Shown one piece after another: positions 21,001 through 31,846 of a stretch of DNA of 64,000 bases; the first letter of the stretch is position 1, and each line of letters opens with the position of its first letter. Under the pieces are notes generated by a model. That model did no database searches and was not told the origin of the DNA. It saw nothing but the letters and a program-made list of their open reading frames with translations. The stretch is from Prorocentrum cordatum (taxonomy: Eukaryota > Sar > Dinophyceae > Prorocentrales > Prorocentraceae): positions 268,597-332,596 of the forward strand of contig CAUYUJ010014616.1 of assembly GCA_963575745.1 (NCBI GenBank). Direction: 5' to 3'. The translations under genes and the position numbers were made by a program.

Positions 21001-21109
21001 GCAGTCTGGTGCGTCCACGAGGTCGCGCCGCGTTCGCCGGGCGATTCGCGGCCCTAACGGGAGCGCAGTAGCACCACGCGGCGAGGGGGGGAGGGACATG
21101 GCGGCGCGG

Positions 21110-21980
21110 TGGGGGAGGAAGAGGAGGAGGGGGGAGATTGGCAGGAGGAGGAGGAAAACGATAAGGAGGAGGAAGAGGGCGAGGGGACATGGTGGCGGGC
21201 ATCCCCGACTTCAGCTTGCCTGGCCCAACCCTTCGGGGGGGGGGCGTCGGTCGGCCAGGGCGAACGCGTGGAGCTCGTTCCCAGGAGATTCGAAGGCCCG
21301 ATGCCTGTGGCAAGCCGCTATGCCTGCAGGGGAGAGGGGGATGGGGGGCTTTCGTGCGGCAAGGGCCTTCAGGCGGCACTCGTGGGAGTTCGCGGAGAGG
21401 GCCCTGCTGCGCAAATGCCGCTATGCCCGCCCCGCTATCCGATGCCCTCCCGCCGCCCTTCGCAGGCCTTTCAGGCGTCGGCGCAGGTTTCGCCTTTTTT
21501 TTGTGCGAGGGGATTTCCAAGATGCCTTGGGTGCTTTCGTGCAAAACTTGCAAGGCATTGTGGGCGTTCTCGGCGGCGTCATGGGCCTTCAGGCGGCACT
21601 CGTGGGAGCCTCGCAGGGGCGTCGCGGAGAAATTTGGGCCCTGCCGGGGACAAGTTGGGGCTGCTGGTTGACACTATGTCTCGCGGTTTTCCCTCATATT
21701 CCAACCCTCCCCCCTTATCACCCTTCCTTCCTCCTCCCTACCAACTCGTCCACCCTCCCCCCTGCCCCATCCCTCCCCTTTTCCCTGGCTTTTCCCCTCC
21801 CTGGCCCTCCTTCCCCCTTTCCCACATCTTCCCCTCCCCCTCCCACCTCGCCCTACTAACTCGCCCCCCCTTCTTCCTGCCCCGTCGTTTCTCTTCCCCT
21901 CTCCCTTCCTCGTCGTCGTCCTCCTCCTTCTCCCCTCTTCTCCCTTTTTTCCGGTTCCTGCCCCTCCCTGTGTAATTTCT
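21110..21980. other. Purine- and pyrimidine-rich spacer with an internal duplication
   Basis: A (GGA)n stretch lies at 21110-21190 and a C/T-rich stretch at 21690-21960. Between them GGGCCTTCAGGCGGCACTCG occurs twice (21365-21390 and 21588-21612), marking a diverged duplication of about 225 bp. No recognised gene, although long frames are open because of composition. Confidence 0.6.
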
Positions 21981-21988
21981 CTGTTTCG

Positions 21989-22152
21989 GCGCGCCCAACG
22001 CATCGCTCCGCGGCCCCATAGAGCTCCGCCGGAGGCGCCAGTGGCAGGGTCCACATTGCGACGCCGCTCCATTTGAGCGCGCACCATCGCACGGCGTGCA
22101 GCCCCAGAAGGATCTCCACCGCAGGCCTCAGCGGCAGGGTCCGCCATCTGGA
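21989..22152. repeat. Two diverged units of the 88-bp satellite
   Basis: GCGGCCCCATAGAGCTCCGC and GGCAGGGTCCACATTGCGAC match the consensus of 19855-20185, showing that the satellite occurs in at least two separate blocks. Confidence 0.75.
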
Positions 22153-22159
22153 CAGCCAG

Positions 22160-23430
22160 AGGGGAACTCGAACGCGGCGCGCCGCAGCGCGCTTCGAAAC
22201 GATGTTGGGCACAATGGCATTTTTACCGCAACGCCGAGAATTGGTTAGCCGCCCCGCGCGGGTGATGCCGAACGCGTGCGTGTGCTACCGCATGTGCGCC
22301 GCCGGAGCTAAGTTTCCGACTTCGGTCGTGAATGGTAGCGCGGGCGCGTGTCGGGCGCCCGCGACGTGTCACGTAGGCCCGCGCGTTGGGCGCCCACGCA
22401 TCATGTCGGAAACATGTCATCCTACCGCTCTCGCGTAGTGCAGCGCTTTCGTTGCAGCGCGGTTCGCCGAGGGCGCTGGTGCGTCGCCAGAAGCGACAGC
22501 CAGGTTCCTTTGGCAGGAGGACTGGTGGGGAGGGGTGGAGTGGGAGGTGCGCGCGAATGAGGGGGGGAGGGGCAATGCGGCGAGGAGGAGGGGGGCGAGG
22601 CGGAAGGCGCGGGTGAAACGGGGAAAGGGAGGGGGAGGGAAATTGAGGGTGGTTCAGGGGAGCCAGGGGCGCTCAGGGCCCCTCTTGGGGCCCTCTCGGA
22701 GCCGCCCTGGGGCTCTCTACGAGCCTCGGAAGGCGCCGGAATGGTTCCAAGATAACCCCAAGAGAGCCCCAAGAGAGCCCTGAGAGGGGCCCTGAGGCGC
22801 GCGGACTGCGACCTGCATGCGGTCCGCGCACTAGTACGAGCGATTGAGTCTAAAAGGGCAAGGCGCGGCACGTGCGTCATGAAAACGCGGCGCGCGGCAT
22901 AAATAATTACGAGGAGGAAACTCGCGCGCTTCGCGTGCGTCCGTCGACCGAAATTGCTAAATCAGGGCGATGGCGCGGTGGCGACCGCGTTTGCCTCCAC
23001 CCATCAATAATGAAAAAAATGCAAAACAAATTTGTCGAGGCCCTTGTTTTGTTCCTCGGCGGGAGAGGGACCCGAGAAAAGTTGGTAAACGATGACCCCG
23101 TGAGCCCATATGCCGTGAAAGTCTGCAACAGTTGAACGCGTCCAGCGCGCGAGTTCCTGCCGATGAAAGAGCAGCGAGCGAGCGGGCGAGCGCGGAATAC
23201 GTCCCGTAGGACGGCGCACTAGGAGAACGACAGGGGGCTCCAGTGCGCCGAGACTCATATTCCGACATACACGCGCTTGAGAATTACCCAGGGTCGTTTC
23301 ACCAATGGAGCTGCTCTGGGTCGTGCACAACGTTGGACATGTGCCCGTTGTCCGCAATGTTTTGTGATACTGGTTATCTGGACGTGTAGGAAATAACGAG
23401 ACAGCCTAACATGAACAGGTGTTCGTGATC
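22160..23430. other. Spacer with an inverted repeat at 22673-22796
   Basis: No recognised gene. At 22673-22796 TCAGGGCCCCTCTTGGGGCC is mirrored by AGAGAGCCCTGAGAGGGGCC..., a hairpin of about 50-bp arms built from the GGCCCTCTTGGG word. The part 22880-23430 is AT-richer and is continuous with the pseudogene that follows on the minus strand, so it may hold that pseudogene's 3' untranslated region. Confidence 0.5.
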
Positions 23431-23432
23431 GC

Positions 23433-24300
23433 CTATCCCGATCTCCTGGCGGATCGGATGCACTGGTGCCTCTGCATCACTTCGGGGGTGAATTGCAGAC
23501 CGCAAAACGCGACGACCATATCGGGCTCCAATCCGAACCATGCTGGGGCAAAGCCCTGTTTCGTCGGAGTCCAGTGCGTTTTCATCTTCGCGTGAAGGCG
23601 CAACGTGATGTGATGTGCGTTGGCGGCCTTTCGCGATGAATGTGCACCGCGCGCTTCTCGCAGTCGCTGCTCGCGCCACTCTGCGGGCTCCCACTTCCCA
23701 AACTGCACCTCAGAAGGCGTATCCTCTGTAATGGAAACAACACAGAACTGTCCACTTCGTGTTCAACAGGTCGATTGTCGTAGCCGTACTGCGGCACTGG
23801 AAGACTGTCAGATGTCTGCGTTTCCTGCAAGCTGCAGCTGGCCGCAACCTCGGCCGGGCCCTTCGCCAAACTGCTAGACAGCACATCAGAAGTGTACTAG
23901 GTATGTGCGTGATTGTTTGTGCACGCGAGGTACCCAACATTCGCAGGGATGTCGTATGCAACGTGTTCCATGGCATGCTGTGCAGACGTGATACGCTGCT
24001 CGAACAGGTCGAACTTGAATGCCAATCCAGACCACGGAACTGGAGAAACAAACGCACACGAATCGAAGTGGCTGTCTGAATACGTCGCTGAACACTGTGA
24101 TGGTGCTGGGGCTCCCAATAAAGACTTCAGGGGTTCACTGGGAACGAATGCTGTCTGACTGCTTTACGCTGCAGCCAGCGCGTGCGTTTCTGCTGCTTCG
24201 ATAAACATGTATTTCCCTTCCGGCGCTCTCGGTTGCACAACGTGGGCGTCTCAAGGCGGGGCCGGCCCATCGGGAGAGAAATGTGGATCCAGACTGAGCG
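23433..24300 (-). pseudogene. Retroposed pseudogene of unknown function
   Basis: Downstream of spliced-leader relics, the minus strand shows a coding-like frame: AFVPSEPLKSLLGAPAPSQ, FKFDLFEQRITSAQHAMEHV, AYDIPANVGYLACTNNHAHT, an in-frame TAG near 23897, then LSSSLAKGPAEVAASCSLQE and VPQYGYDNRPVEHEVDSS. A frameshift near 23705 moves the sense to the frame 23433-23708: VQFGKWEPAEWREQRLREAR, HITLRLHAKMKTHW, QGFAPAWFGLEPDMVVAFCG, PEVMQRHQCIRS. I do not recognise the protein. No intron-like break is evident, which fits a reverse-transcribed mRNA. Stops also lie upstream in the putative 5' part (a TAA near 24165). The amino acid mix, with Trp, Phe, His and Met, argues that the frame is real. Confidence 0.55.
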
Positions 24301-24303
24301 TGT

Positions 24304-24395
24304 CTTGAGCCAACACGCTTTTAACCAGAGGGGTTTCGCTCTCGACCCGCAGACGAAAAAAAGTCTTGAGCCAACAACTTGAGCCAAAGTGGCTA
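24304..24395 (-). other. Tandem relics of the dinoflagellate spliced leader
   Basis: On the minus strand 24395-24378 reads TAGCCACTTTGGCTCAAG, 17 of 18 bases identical to the 3' part of the dinoflagellate spliced leader (TAGCCATTTTGGCTCAAG). Directly after it comes TTGTTGGCTCAAG (24377-24365), and 51 bases further TTGGCTCAAG again (24313-24304). In dinoflagellates the 22-nt leader is trans-spliced to mRNA 5' ends. When such mRNAs are reverse-transcribed and reinserted, the leader stays in the genome, and repeated cycles leave a full copy followed by shortened ones. The arrangement here matches that known signature and labels the sequence on its 3' side as a retroposed transcript. Confidence 0.85.
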
Positions 24396-24509
24396 GGGGG
24401 CAGAAGGGGGAGGAACGATCCACGTCTGAGCCAGCGACCACACCCGACGAAGCCTTCACAACCCCCGTGGCCGAGGAGGGGTCGGGTCGGGGCGGCGGTC
24501 CTAGCGCGT

Positions 24510-25215
24510 CGAGGGTGTCTTGGAGGGGGTGGGCCGTCCTGGGGCTTCCCTCTGAAGGCAGTCTCGGAAACCACTTGGGGCTCTCTTGGGATACTCTGGG
24601 GGCCCTCTTGGGCCGTGTTGGGGCCCCCTGGGGCCGCCTGGGGGCCCTCTTGGGGCGCCATGCAGCCCTCTTGGGGGCCTCCTGGGCAATCTTGGGCCGT
24701 CTGACGTCCGAACAGGCGGCAATCTAACACGCCTTCCAACTATCCAAGGACGACCGATGTTTTGGGCATCCTCCAAATCGAATTGGGGCCCTGTTGGGCC
24801 CTCTCATTGCCCTCTTGTGCCCTCTTGGGGCCCCGCTGAACCGTCTTGGAGGGCGTATTGAAGGCTTTGGCCGTCTTGGGGCTTTCCTTGGGGCCTATTG
24901 GGCCCTCTTGGGCGCCACTTGGGGCCTTCTTCACTTGGGGCTCTGTTGGGAGCCCCTGTGGGGCCCTGCTGGGCCGTCTGGGTACCCTTACTTGGGTCGT
25001 CTCGGATGGCTTTGGCCGTCTTGGGGCTTTCCTTGGGGTCTCTTCGGGCCCTCTTGGGGGCCACTTTGGGCCCACGTGGGGCTCTCTTTGGAACCTATTG
25101 GGGCTCTCTTTGGACCTCTCTTGGGGCCCTCGGGGGCCGTTTGGGACGTCTCTTGGGGCGCCATGGGGCCCTCTTGGGGGCCTCTAGGGCAATATTGGGC
25201 TATCAGGATATCTGT
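24510..25215. repeat. GGCCCTCTTGGG short-period satellite
   Basis: Degenerate 11-13-bp words (GGGCCCTCTTGGGGCC, GCCGTCTTGGGGC) fill 700 bp. A longer unit of about 145 bp is visible: GGCTTTGGCCGTCTTGGGGC plus TTTCCTTGGGG at 24862 and again at 25008. Open frames of over 100 codons rich in Gly, Leu, Trp and Pro are artefacts. Confidence 0.9.
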
Positions 25216-25267
25216 GGGGCCTGCAGGGCCGCTCCAGGCCGAAACAGCGAGATCTCTTGTTTCACAT

Positions 25268-26363
25268 ACGTAGCACCCCGCCGATGCGGATAAGAGCGAG
25301 GGGCGGTGGGGACGTCGGCAGTCTGCGAGACTCTGGAGAAGCCCGCTGCAGGCGCCACAGTTTCACACAGTTTTCAACGAACCCGCCGCAAGCGCCGATG
25401 TTTCCCAAACAATGAGGATCGGTCGCGGGTGGGCCGCGGGTGGGTCGCGAGGTGGGCCGCGGGTGTGCAGCAAATGGGTCACGGGTGGGTCGCGGGTGGC
25501 TGGCGGATGGGTCGCGGGGTGGGTCGCGGGGTGTGTCGCGGGTGGGTCAAGGGTGGGTCGCGGGTGGATCGCGGGGTGGGTCGCTGGGTGGGTCGCGGGG
25601 TGGGTTTTGGGGTGGGTCGCGCGGTAGGTCGCGGGCGGGTCGCGGGGGAGACGACGACAACAAACAACGAACAACAAACAACAGACAACAAACAACAACA
25701 CCAACAACACCAACAACACCAACAACAACACCACCAACACCAACAACACCAACACCACCGACCACAACAACAACAACCACCAACAACAATGTCAACAACA
25801 ATTACATCAACTATAACAGCAACACCAACAGCACCAACAACAATAATAACACTAACAACAACATCAACAACACCAACAGCACCACCAATAACACAAACAA
25901 CACCAACGACAACAACAACGCAACAAACATAATCCTCACCACGGATTCTCACTTCAGCAACGCATCAAAGGACAATGAATTACCGATCGGCCCCCTAACT
26001 CTGACAACGAGCCCGCCACAGGCGCCGATTTTTCGTCGAAGCAATGTAGATCGGTCGCGGGTGGGTCGCGGAATGGGTCGCGGGTGGGTCGCAAGTGGGT
26101 CGCGGGTGGGTCGCGGAAGGCTCGCGGGGTGGGTCGCAGGTTGGGTCGCAAGTTGGGTCGCGGGGTGGGTTGCGGGTGGGTCACGGGTGGGTCGCGGGTT
26201 GGTCGCGGGGTGGGTCGCGAGGTGGGTCGCGGGTTGGGTCGCGGGTGGGTCGCGGGATGGGTCGCGGGGTGGGTCGCGGGGTGGGCCGCGGGGTGGGTCG
26301 CGGGGTGAGTCGCGGGTGGGTCGCGGGGGGGCGACGACAACAAACAACGAACAACAAACAACA

Positions 26364-26399
<36 letters not shown>

Positions 26400-26640
26400 A
26401 ACAACAACAAAAACAACAACAACAACACCAACAACAACAGCATCAACAACGACAACCGCAACAACAACAACACCAACAACAACAACACCAACAACACCAA
26501 CACCACCACCAACTACAACAACAAAACCAACACCAACAACACCAACAACACCAACAACATCAACAACAACAAGCATAATCCTCACCACGGATTTCCACTT
26601 CAGCCACGCACGCAGGGACAATGCATGACAGTTCAGCCCC
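25268..26640. repeat. Composite satellite, two ~625-bp units of GGGTCGCGGGTG and CAACAA arrays
   Basis: Each unit has CCCGCC(A/G)CAGGCGCCGAT, a short linker GGATCGGTCGCGGGTGGG-like, about 20 copies of GGGTCGCGGGTG, a run GACGACAACAAACAACGAAC, a long (AACAACACC)n tract, and an end TAATCCTCACCACGGATT then CACTTCAGC. Units span about 25375-25998 and 25999-26640. The block opens with CGTAGCACCCCGCCGATGCG at 25268, shared with the array at 31847. It gives poly-Thr/Asn and PTRDPPATH-type false proteins. Confidence 0.9.
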
Positions 26641-26679
26641 CTCACTCTGACAAAAGACGAAGGACAATCCATTTGTTTC

Positions 26680-26895
26680 GCCCCGAGTCCCTCTCGGGGG
26701 TCCTCTGACTGGGACCATCTTGGGGCCCTCTGGGTCTGTCGCAAGGCCATCGTTGGCCACCTGAGAACGCTCTTGGGCGGTCTTGGTTCTCTTGAAGTGC
26801 TCTTACGCCGTCCTGGAATCATCTTGGACCTCTCTCGGAGGTAACTTGGGGTATCGAATGCCCTCTTGGGCGCCTCTTGGGCCGTCTTGCGGCCG
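26680..26895. repeat. GGCCCTCTTGGG-type repeat, second block
   Basis: Words such as CATCTTGGGGCCCTCTGGG and CGCTCTTGGGCGGTCTTGG belong to the same family as 24510-25215, on the other side of the composite satellite. The satellite may therefore have inserted into this repeat. Confidence 0.75.
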
Positions 26896-26899
26896 GGCG

Positions 26900-27770
26900 C
26901 GCGTGTGAACACCGGATTGGGCCTACGCCCCTCCCCTGGACCCTCCCTAGAGGGCGTAGCCCCACCAAAACGTCATCACCTGTACCTCGCCCTTTCCGTC
27001 ATGACATGGCCCAGCGGGGACGGGATAGGCTAGACTTGGAAGCGGCTGGGGGGTCTGAACTGGAAGGGCCCAAAGAAAACCTAACCAGAAAAGGGACACG
27101 GGCAAATCCGTTCAAAATCGGTGTCTGGCCCCTCCCGGGATCCACCTAGTGCAGCTGTTCCCCCAAGATCCGTGCTTGACGGTCTCGGGGGCCTGAGAGC
27201 GGCCCCTCACCTGCCAGAAGAGGCGCAAAACCCTCTCGAACGCGGAGCCTCCAACCTCATCCCCCCCCCTCCCTGCTTGCCAGAACCAGTGCTGGGCCAC
27301 AGCAAGACTCCCAGCTGGCTCCCAAGGTTGGATGGGCGCCGGGCTCCGCCAGCGCCCGCTGCACCCGCGCGTCCTGCGCCGCGAGCGCGGCGGCGGCCTC
27401 TGCGCGAGCGGCGCGTCGGGCGGCGTCGGAGAGCGCGCGAAGGGCGCGGGCTCGGGCGCGGGCGCAGGCTCGTGCTCGTGCTCGTGCTCGTGCTCGGGCG
27501 TCGGCGCGAGCTCGGCACGCATCGATACCGCTGTTCCTCCCGGAAGGCCCTCGTGGCCACGGCGGGATTCTCCTCGAGGCTCTGGCGAGGAGGCGCCCCA
27601 GGAGAGGCCCGTGGAGTGGCGGCATTGGCAGCCCTTTGCCCCTCCCGTCCTGGGCGCTCAGCCGAGACGCCAGGCGGAATAAGCCAACCACCAGGCTCGC
27701 AAAGCGTCGATGTTGTTGTGGTCGGCGCCTCCATCGCATCGTCGTGCACATGGAACTGCTGCAGTGGAGG
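26900..27770. other. GC-rich spacer without a recognised gene
   Basis: Several frames on both strands stay open for 100-245 codons but have no recognised motif and compete with each other. A small GCTCGT hexamer repeat lies at 27445-27500. The word GCGGCTGGGGGGTCTGA (27042-27058) is shared with 8009-8025. Confidence 0.4.
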
Positions 27771-27772
27771 CC

Positions 27773-27945
27773 AGTCCACAAGAAACCTTCCACGATAAAC
27801 CCAACCTTGAAACCCCAGGATGTCCATTGTTCTTTTGGTGTGGGAACGTCACGCTCTCTGTAGCGAAACCATCGAAACCCAAGAAACACAGGGTACCCTG
27901 GAAGCAAGCAAGGCGTTTCTTGGCATGGGTCTCCACTGTAAATCG
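27773..27945. repeat. Dispersed ~170-bp repeat, copy 1
   Basis: CCACAAGAAACCTTCCACGA, AAACCCAACC, GGTGTGGGAACGTCACGC and AACCATCGAAACCCAAGAAA also occur in order, with few changes, at 51843-52008. It is flanked by a direct repeat with CGCATCGTCGTGCAC (27735 and 27977), which suggests a tandem unit of about 240 bp. Confidence 0.8.
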
Positions 27946-29030
27946 CCGCTAGTGTTGCGATCGGCGCCGCAGTCGCATCGTCGTGCACGTGCAACTGAGC
28001 TAGCTGTGCTCATGTGTTTCACTGCTCCGGCCCAGGCTGAGCCTCTTCCGGAAAGGCTCGTGCGCACCTGGACCGCAGCATTCTGACGAAGACCTTCACA
28101 ATCTGAGTTTGCACCCCCGCCCGCTCCTCGTCTCCCGCGACACCCTGCCTCTCTTTTTTTGTTCCTGCCTCTTGCAATGCATAATTCGCTGTCCCGCGCT
28201 CCTGGGCTGCTTGACCGACCCGCGGACTCGCCAGGCCCGCGGCTAAAAAAGAGTTGCATGGTTCTGACTAGCATTTCGAGGCGAATCCAGCGTTGACGCC
28301 GAAGGCTCCCAGGAAGCCCCAAAAGGCGAAAACGGGGCAACGGTAGCGGCATGAGTAACGTCTCCTCCTCCGAGGTTCTGGCCCAGGGAACTCGTACCGC
28401 CGGACGCTCTTGAGATGCAGCAGCTGCAAAGCTTGCTCGCGGGCCTCTTGTGGTGGGTCGGCAACGCGCGCGCGCCGAGCACATCATGCATCTGGGGCGC
28501 CGAAGGGGCGCCAAGCGTACCAAGCACACCGAATGTCCCACGCACACCACGCACTTGCCACCATGGCCAACTCCAGCCACCTGTCCGGTGCCTCCCTCTC
28601 AAAGTCCGTCCCCTCCACCATCTCCTTGCCGTCGTCCTCCGGCGCCGTCTTCCCCTCCTCTTCCGGATCCTCCTCCCTCCTCCCTCCGTGCCTTCCTATC
28701 TTGTCCTCCATCCGCCACAACTGGCGCGCCCCGCTTCAAGCCAATGTTTTGAATCTCCCCTGGGCCGACGAGCAACGCGACCCGCCGTTCCCCTCGTGGA
28801 GCATCCGAGCAGCGGGAACCTCGAGCCTGGCCTCCTGGGCGGCCGATGCCGCCCTGAGCTCTGAGCCCGAAGGTTTCAGCCCCAGTCTCGGCTCGGTGTG
28901 CGTACTGCCCAACTCCGCCGTGCTCCCCGGGAGCCCACGAAAGCGGCGACGGTTGCGAAATTCCCAGCACTCCAGGGAGCTGTGCGGTCTTGCCTGGCCC
29001 GGGCCAGTTCTCGGCTCGCCTCCGCCGCCA
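27946..29030. other. Spacer without a recognised gene
   Basis: Plus frame 28410-29141 is open for 243 codons but is Ser/Pro/Leu-rich and lacks motifs. A minus frame (28484-28720) has an acidic run GRREEDPEEEGKTAPEDDGK that looks more like a protein but is short. Neither can be assigned. Confidence 0.35.
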
Positions 29031-29033
29031 TCA

Positions 29034-29242
29034 ACCGGCGGCGCGCCGAGAGGGGCAGCGAGAGGGGGGGGGCAGACCTTCTCAAAGGCGGCGAAGGCTT
29101 CTCAGGAGCCCTCTAGCCTTCCGAGAAGCCCTCGGGTCTGAGGGGGAGGCTTCGAACGCCTCTCAGACGGCGGGAGGCCTCCCGAAGCTTCCGAGAAGGC
29201 CCGCCCCCTCGGCCTCCCCCACCCCCCTGGGGCGCGCCGCCC
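29034..29242. mobile_element. MITE-like element, family D, copy 1
   Basis: Left arm CCGGCGGCGCGCCGAGAGGG, CAGACCTTCTCAAAGGCGG. Right arm in reverse complement GGCGGCGCGCCCCAGGGGGG, GGCGGGCCTTCTCGGAAGC. About 70-bp imperfect arms enclose CTTCTCAGGAGCC...GCTTCGAACGCC. The family recurs at 29529-29693 and 43920-44124. Confidence 0.7.
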
Positions 29243-29528
29243 CGCTCGGCCTGCCTCCGCCGCCGGAAACCTCGTGTGCTCCAGCTCCTCGCTGGCTCAA
29301 CGGCGTGCCTGTTGAAGCTCGACCGCAGATCGAGTCCCCGGCGCCGGAGACAGGCAAAATTCTAAATCCTCGCTGGCCCGGTCCGTGCCCTCGCTGACCG
29401 GAGCCCCCGACCTCGCCGGGGCCTCGCCGCGGGCTGCCGCTCGAACTCTCTCTTTGCTCCTTCTGGTAGCCGTCCCTGTGCTGAGGGCCTTCTTGATGCT
29501 CGTCAGCGCCCTATGGTCTCTTTGCATC

Positions 29529-29693
29529 TGCCGCGGGCGCTCCCAAAAGACTCAGAAGACTCAGAAGGCCTCCAGTCTTCCGAGACGCTTCCGGAGGCTT
29601 CTCCGAAGCAACCAGGGCTTTTCCTGAAAAGCTCCGCCGCCTGCCGAGAAGGCTCAACCCATCTCGCTCCCCCCCTCGCCGCGCCCTCCCTAA
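29529..29693. mobile_element. MITE-like element, family D, copy 2
   Basis: Right part CCGAGAAGGCTCAACCCATC then CGCTCCCCCCCTCGCCGCG reads as the reversed family D arm. The middle has CTTCCGAGACGCTTCCGGAG and CTTCTCCGAAGC. It lies 290 bp from copy 1. Its left arm is shorter and more diverged. Confidence 0.55.
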
Positions 29694-29699
29694 CAAACT

Positions 29700-30690
29700 T
29701 CGTGCGCTCCATCTTCTTGTTAACGCCCCCTGGTAGATCCGTGCTCGTGCTCAGCGCCTTCTTGAGGCTCGTCGGCGCTCTCTGGTGCCCTCGCAGCGGC
29801 CGCGCCCTCGTAGGACTCGCCGCCCTGGACGCCTTTCATCGGCGTCGCCAGAATTCTCGGTGTCATGGGCTCCGACTTGGTCCACGCCGAATGCGGCGCG
29901 GTCGTGGGTCGCCGCGCTCACGTCTTACCCCCCCCCTCTCCACCTCCTCCTAGCCCTTCCCCTGCACACTTGTTCTCCTCTTCCTCCTCCGCATGCGAGA
30001 CCCCAGAATGGTGACCAAGTTATCCCAGGCGCCCCAAGAGGGCCCAGAGACACCATCGTGACCGAGCGCGCCTTCGGACTGCGACTGTTGGCGGAGGAAA
30101 AGACAATGATAATAGCGCAAGCAAGAGCGCTGTCCCAACAATATGACAAATCCTTTATCGTCGACCGAGGCCGCCTATGTGTAGAGAGACCCTAGGCAAA
30201 AGGGGACGGCGCGGCGCAGCACCTCCCATCCAACCGGCCTCGAGCTTACCCCTGCTCCTGAGATCGGCAAGCCCAGGGCGCTGACAGCCTCAGGGATGTG
30301 CCCTCGGAGAACTGAGGGAACCCCTGCGATCGGCACGCTGAAGCTAAGCCTTCAAACAAGAAATCGCCAGCTTCCCAACTGATGGGAAGGGGACCCCTCG
30401 ATGCTACAGCGTCGCACCGAGGCCGGCACAACCAAGGCAAGTCGGCGAGAACGTGGGGAGGAGGAAAATGAAACGACGACGACGAGGACGACAAGCGGAC
30501 CGGCCACGAGGCCAGGAAAGGCGAGAAAGACGAGGGACACGAAGAGGAACGACGAGAGGGGGACGTCGGCTCATGAGAGCCCGGAGGCCGCAGAACGGCA
30601 ACAGGGCACGGAGGAAGAAGCCGCGCGCCAGTAGCCGCGGCCCGCCCACGCGGCGCGCGGCACGCTGCGTGCGTGCTACGATGCCTCGGA
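29700..30690. other. Spacer with a short coding-like tail at 30000-30195
   Basis: No recognised gene. A plus frame ending with a stop at 30193-30195 reads TERAFGLRLLAEEKTMIIAQ, then ARALSQQYDKSFIVDRGRLC, a plausible helical protein segment of about 65 codons that could be an exon or a fragment. The rest is GC-rich with arginine-rich false frames. Confidence 0.3.
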
Positions 30691-30699
30691 CCAGGCACG

Positions 30700-31100
30700 C
30701 GGGAGGGAACAGAGGAGGAGGGGGGAAAGGAGGAGGAGGACGAGGAGGAGGAGGAGGGGTGAGAAAACAAAAGAAACTGGAGAGACGCAGGTGTGCGGCC
30801 CGTCTCTCCGGCGCGCAGTCTCGCGACGGCCTGAAAACAACAAGGGTGCACATTTGTACCGACGGATTTCCGTACAAAGGACCCGGCACACAGGGGGGGA
30901 GGAGGAGGGAGGAGGAGAAGGGACGGCAACGGCAGCGCCTGCTGGGGCGCGCGGCAGGACACTTCGCGCCAACGCGCGGCCTCCGGAGGAGAAAAAGCCT
31001 GCACCGGCAGCTTCGTGCCAGCACGCGGCCTCCGGGCCCAGGAGAAGAGGGAGGACAGGGAGGAGGAGGACAGGAGGGAGGACAGGGAGGAGGGAAACTA
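30700..31100. repeat. GGAGGA-rich repeat
   Basis: Purine tracts of GGAGGA at 30710-30765, 30890-30925 and 31040-31095 are separated by GC-rich DNA. GCACGCGGCCTCCGG occurs twice (near 30977 as GCGCGGCCTCCGG, and at 31022). Confidence 0.75.
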
Positions 31101-31129
31101 TGTATCGGCACGCATAAAAGCTGAAAGCC

Positions 31130-31845
31130 GTTTTCCAATACATGCGAGAGCACATACATACCGACCTACTTTCCGACCTACGTACCTACAGAAAAACATA
31201 CATACATGTTTATGTACGGTCATACATACATACATGCTTCCGTACATCCACCCATCCATCCATCCGTCCATGTATCCATCCATCAATACATCCACACATG
31301 CATACATGCACGCATGTACGCATACATACATACACACACATACATGCATGCACGCATACGTACACACATCCGTACATCCATTCATCTATCCGTGCATGCA
31401 TGCATGAATGCATACACACATACCCACATGCATTCACACATACATGCGTACACACATACATATACACATACACACATGCACACATACATTCTTACATGCA
31501 TTCACACATATGTACGCTGATGCATACTTGTGCGCATACATATGCATACCCATGCATATACATGCGTACGTGCAGCTATACGTACACGCATGCACACATA
31601 CATACGTGCAAGTCTACATACATTTACGCACATACGCACCGACATACATACATACATACATACATTCATTCATACATACACACAGATACATACATACATA
31701 CATACATATATACAAACATACACGAGAGAGCACACTCGTACACATACAGATATACAGCCATACATGCATAACTACATGGTTACGTACACGCTTCCAGGCA
31801 CACATTCATACCTACCTACTTACTTACACATCTGTAAGTATACAC
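31130..31845. repeat. ACATACAT tetranucleotide tract
   Basis: Over 700 bp of degenerate CATACATACATACATGCATC-like DNA. It is free of stops in some frames and gives His/Tyr/Thr/Ile repeats that are not genes. Confidence 0.95.
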
Positions 31846-31846
31846 G

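Noticed and set aside
20369-21859. 496-codon plus-strand open frame, the second longest in the window
   Set aside because: Composition follows successive GACAAAA, GGA and C/T-rich tracts. There are no motifs and no stable composition along its length.
31130-31845. His/Tyr/Thr-rich open frames up to 229 codons
   Set aside because: They are direct translations of the ACATACAT tract.
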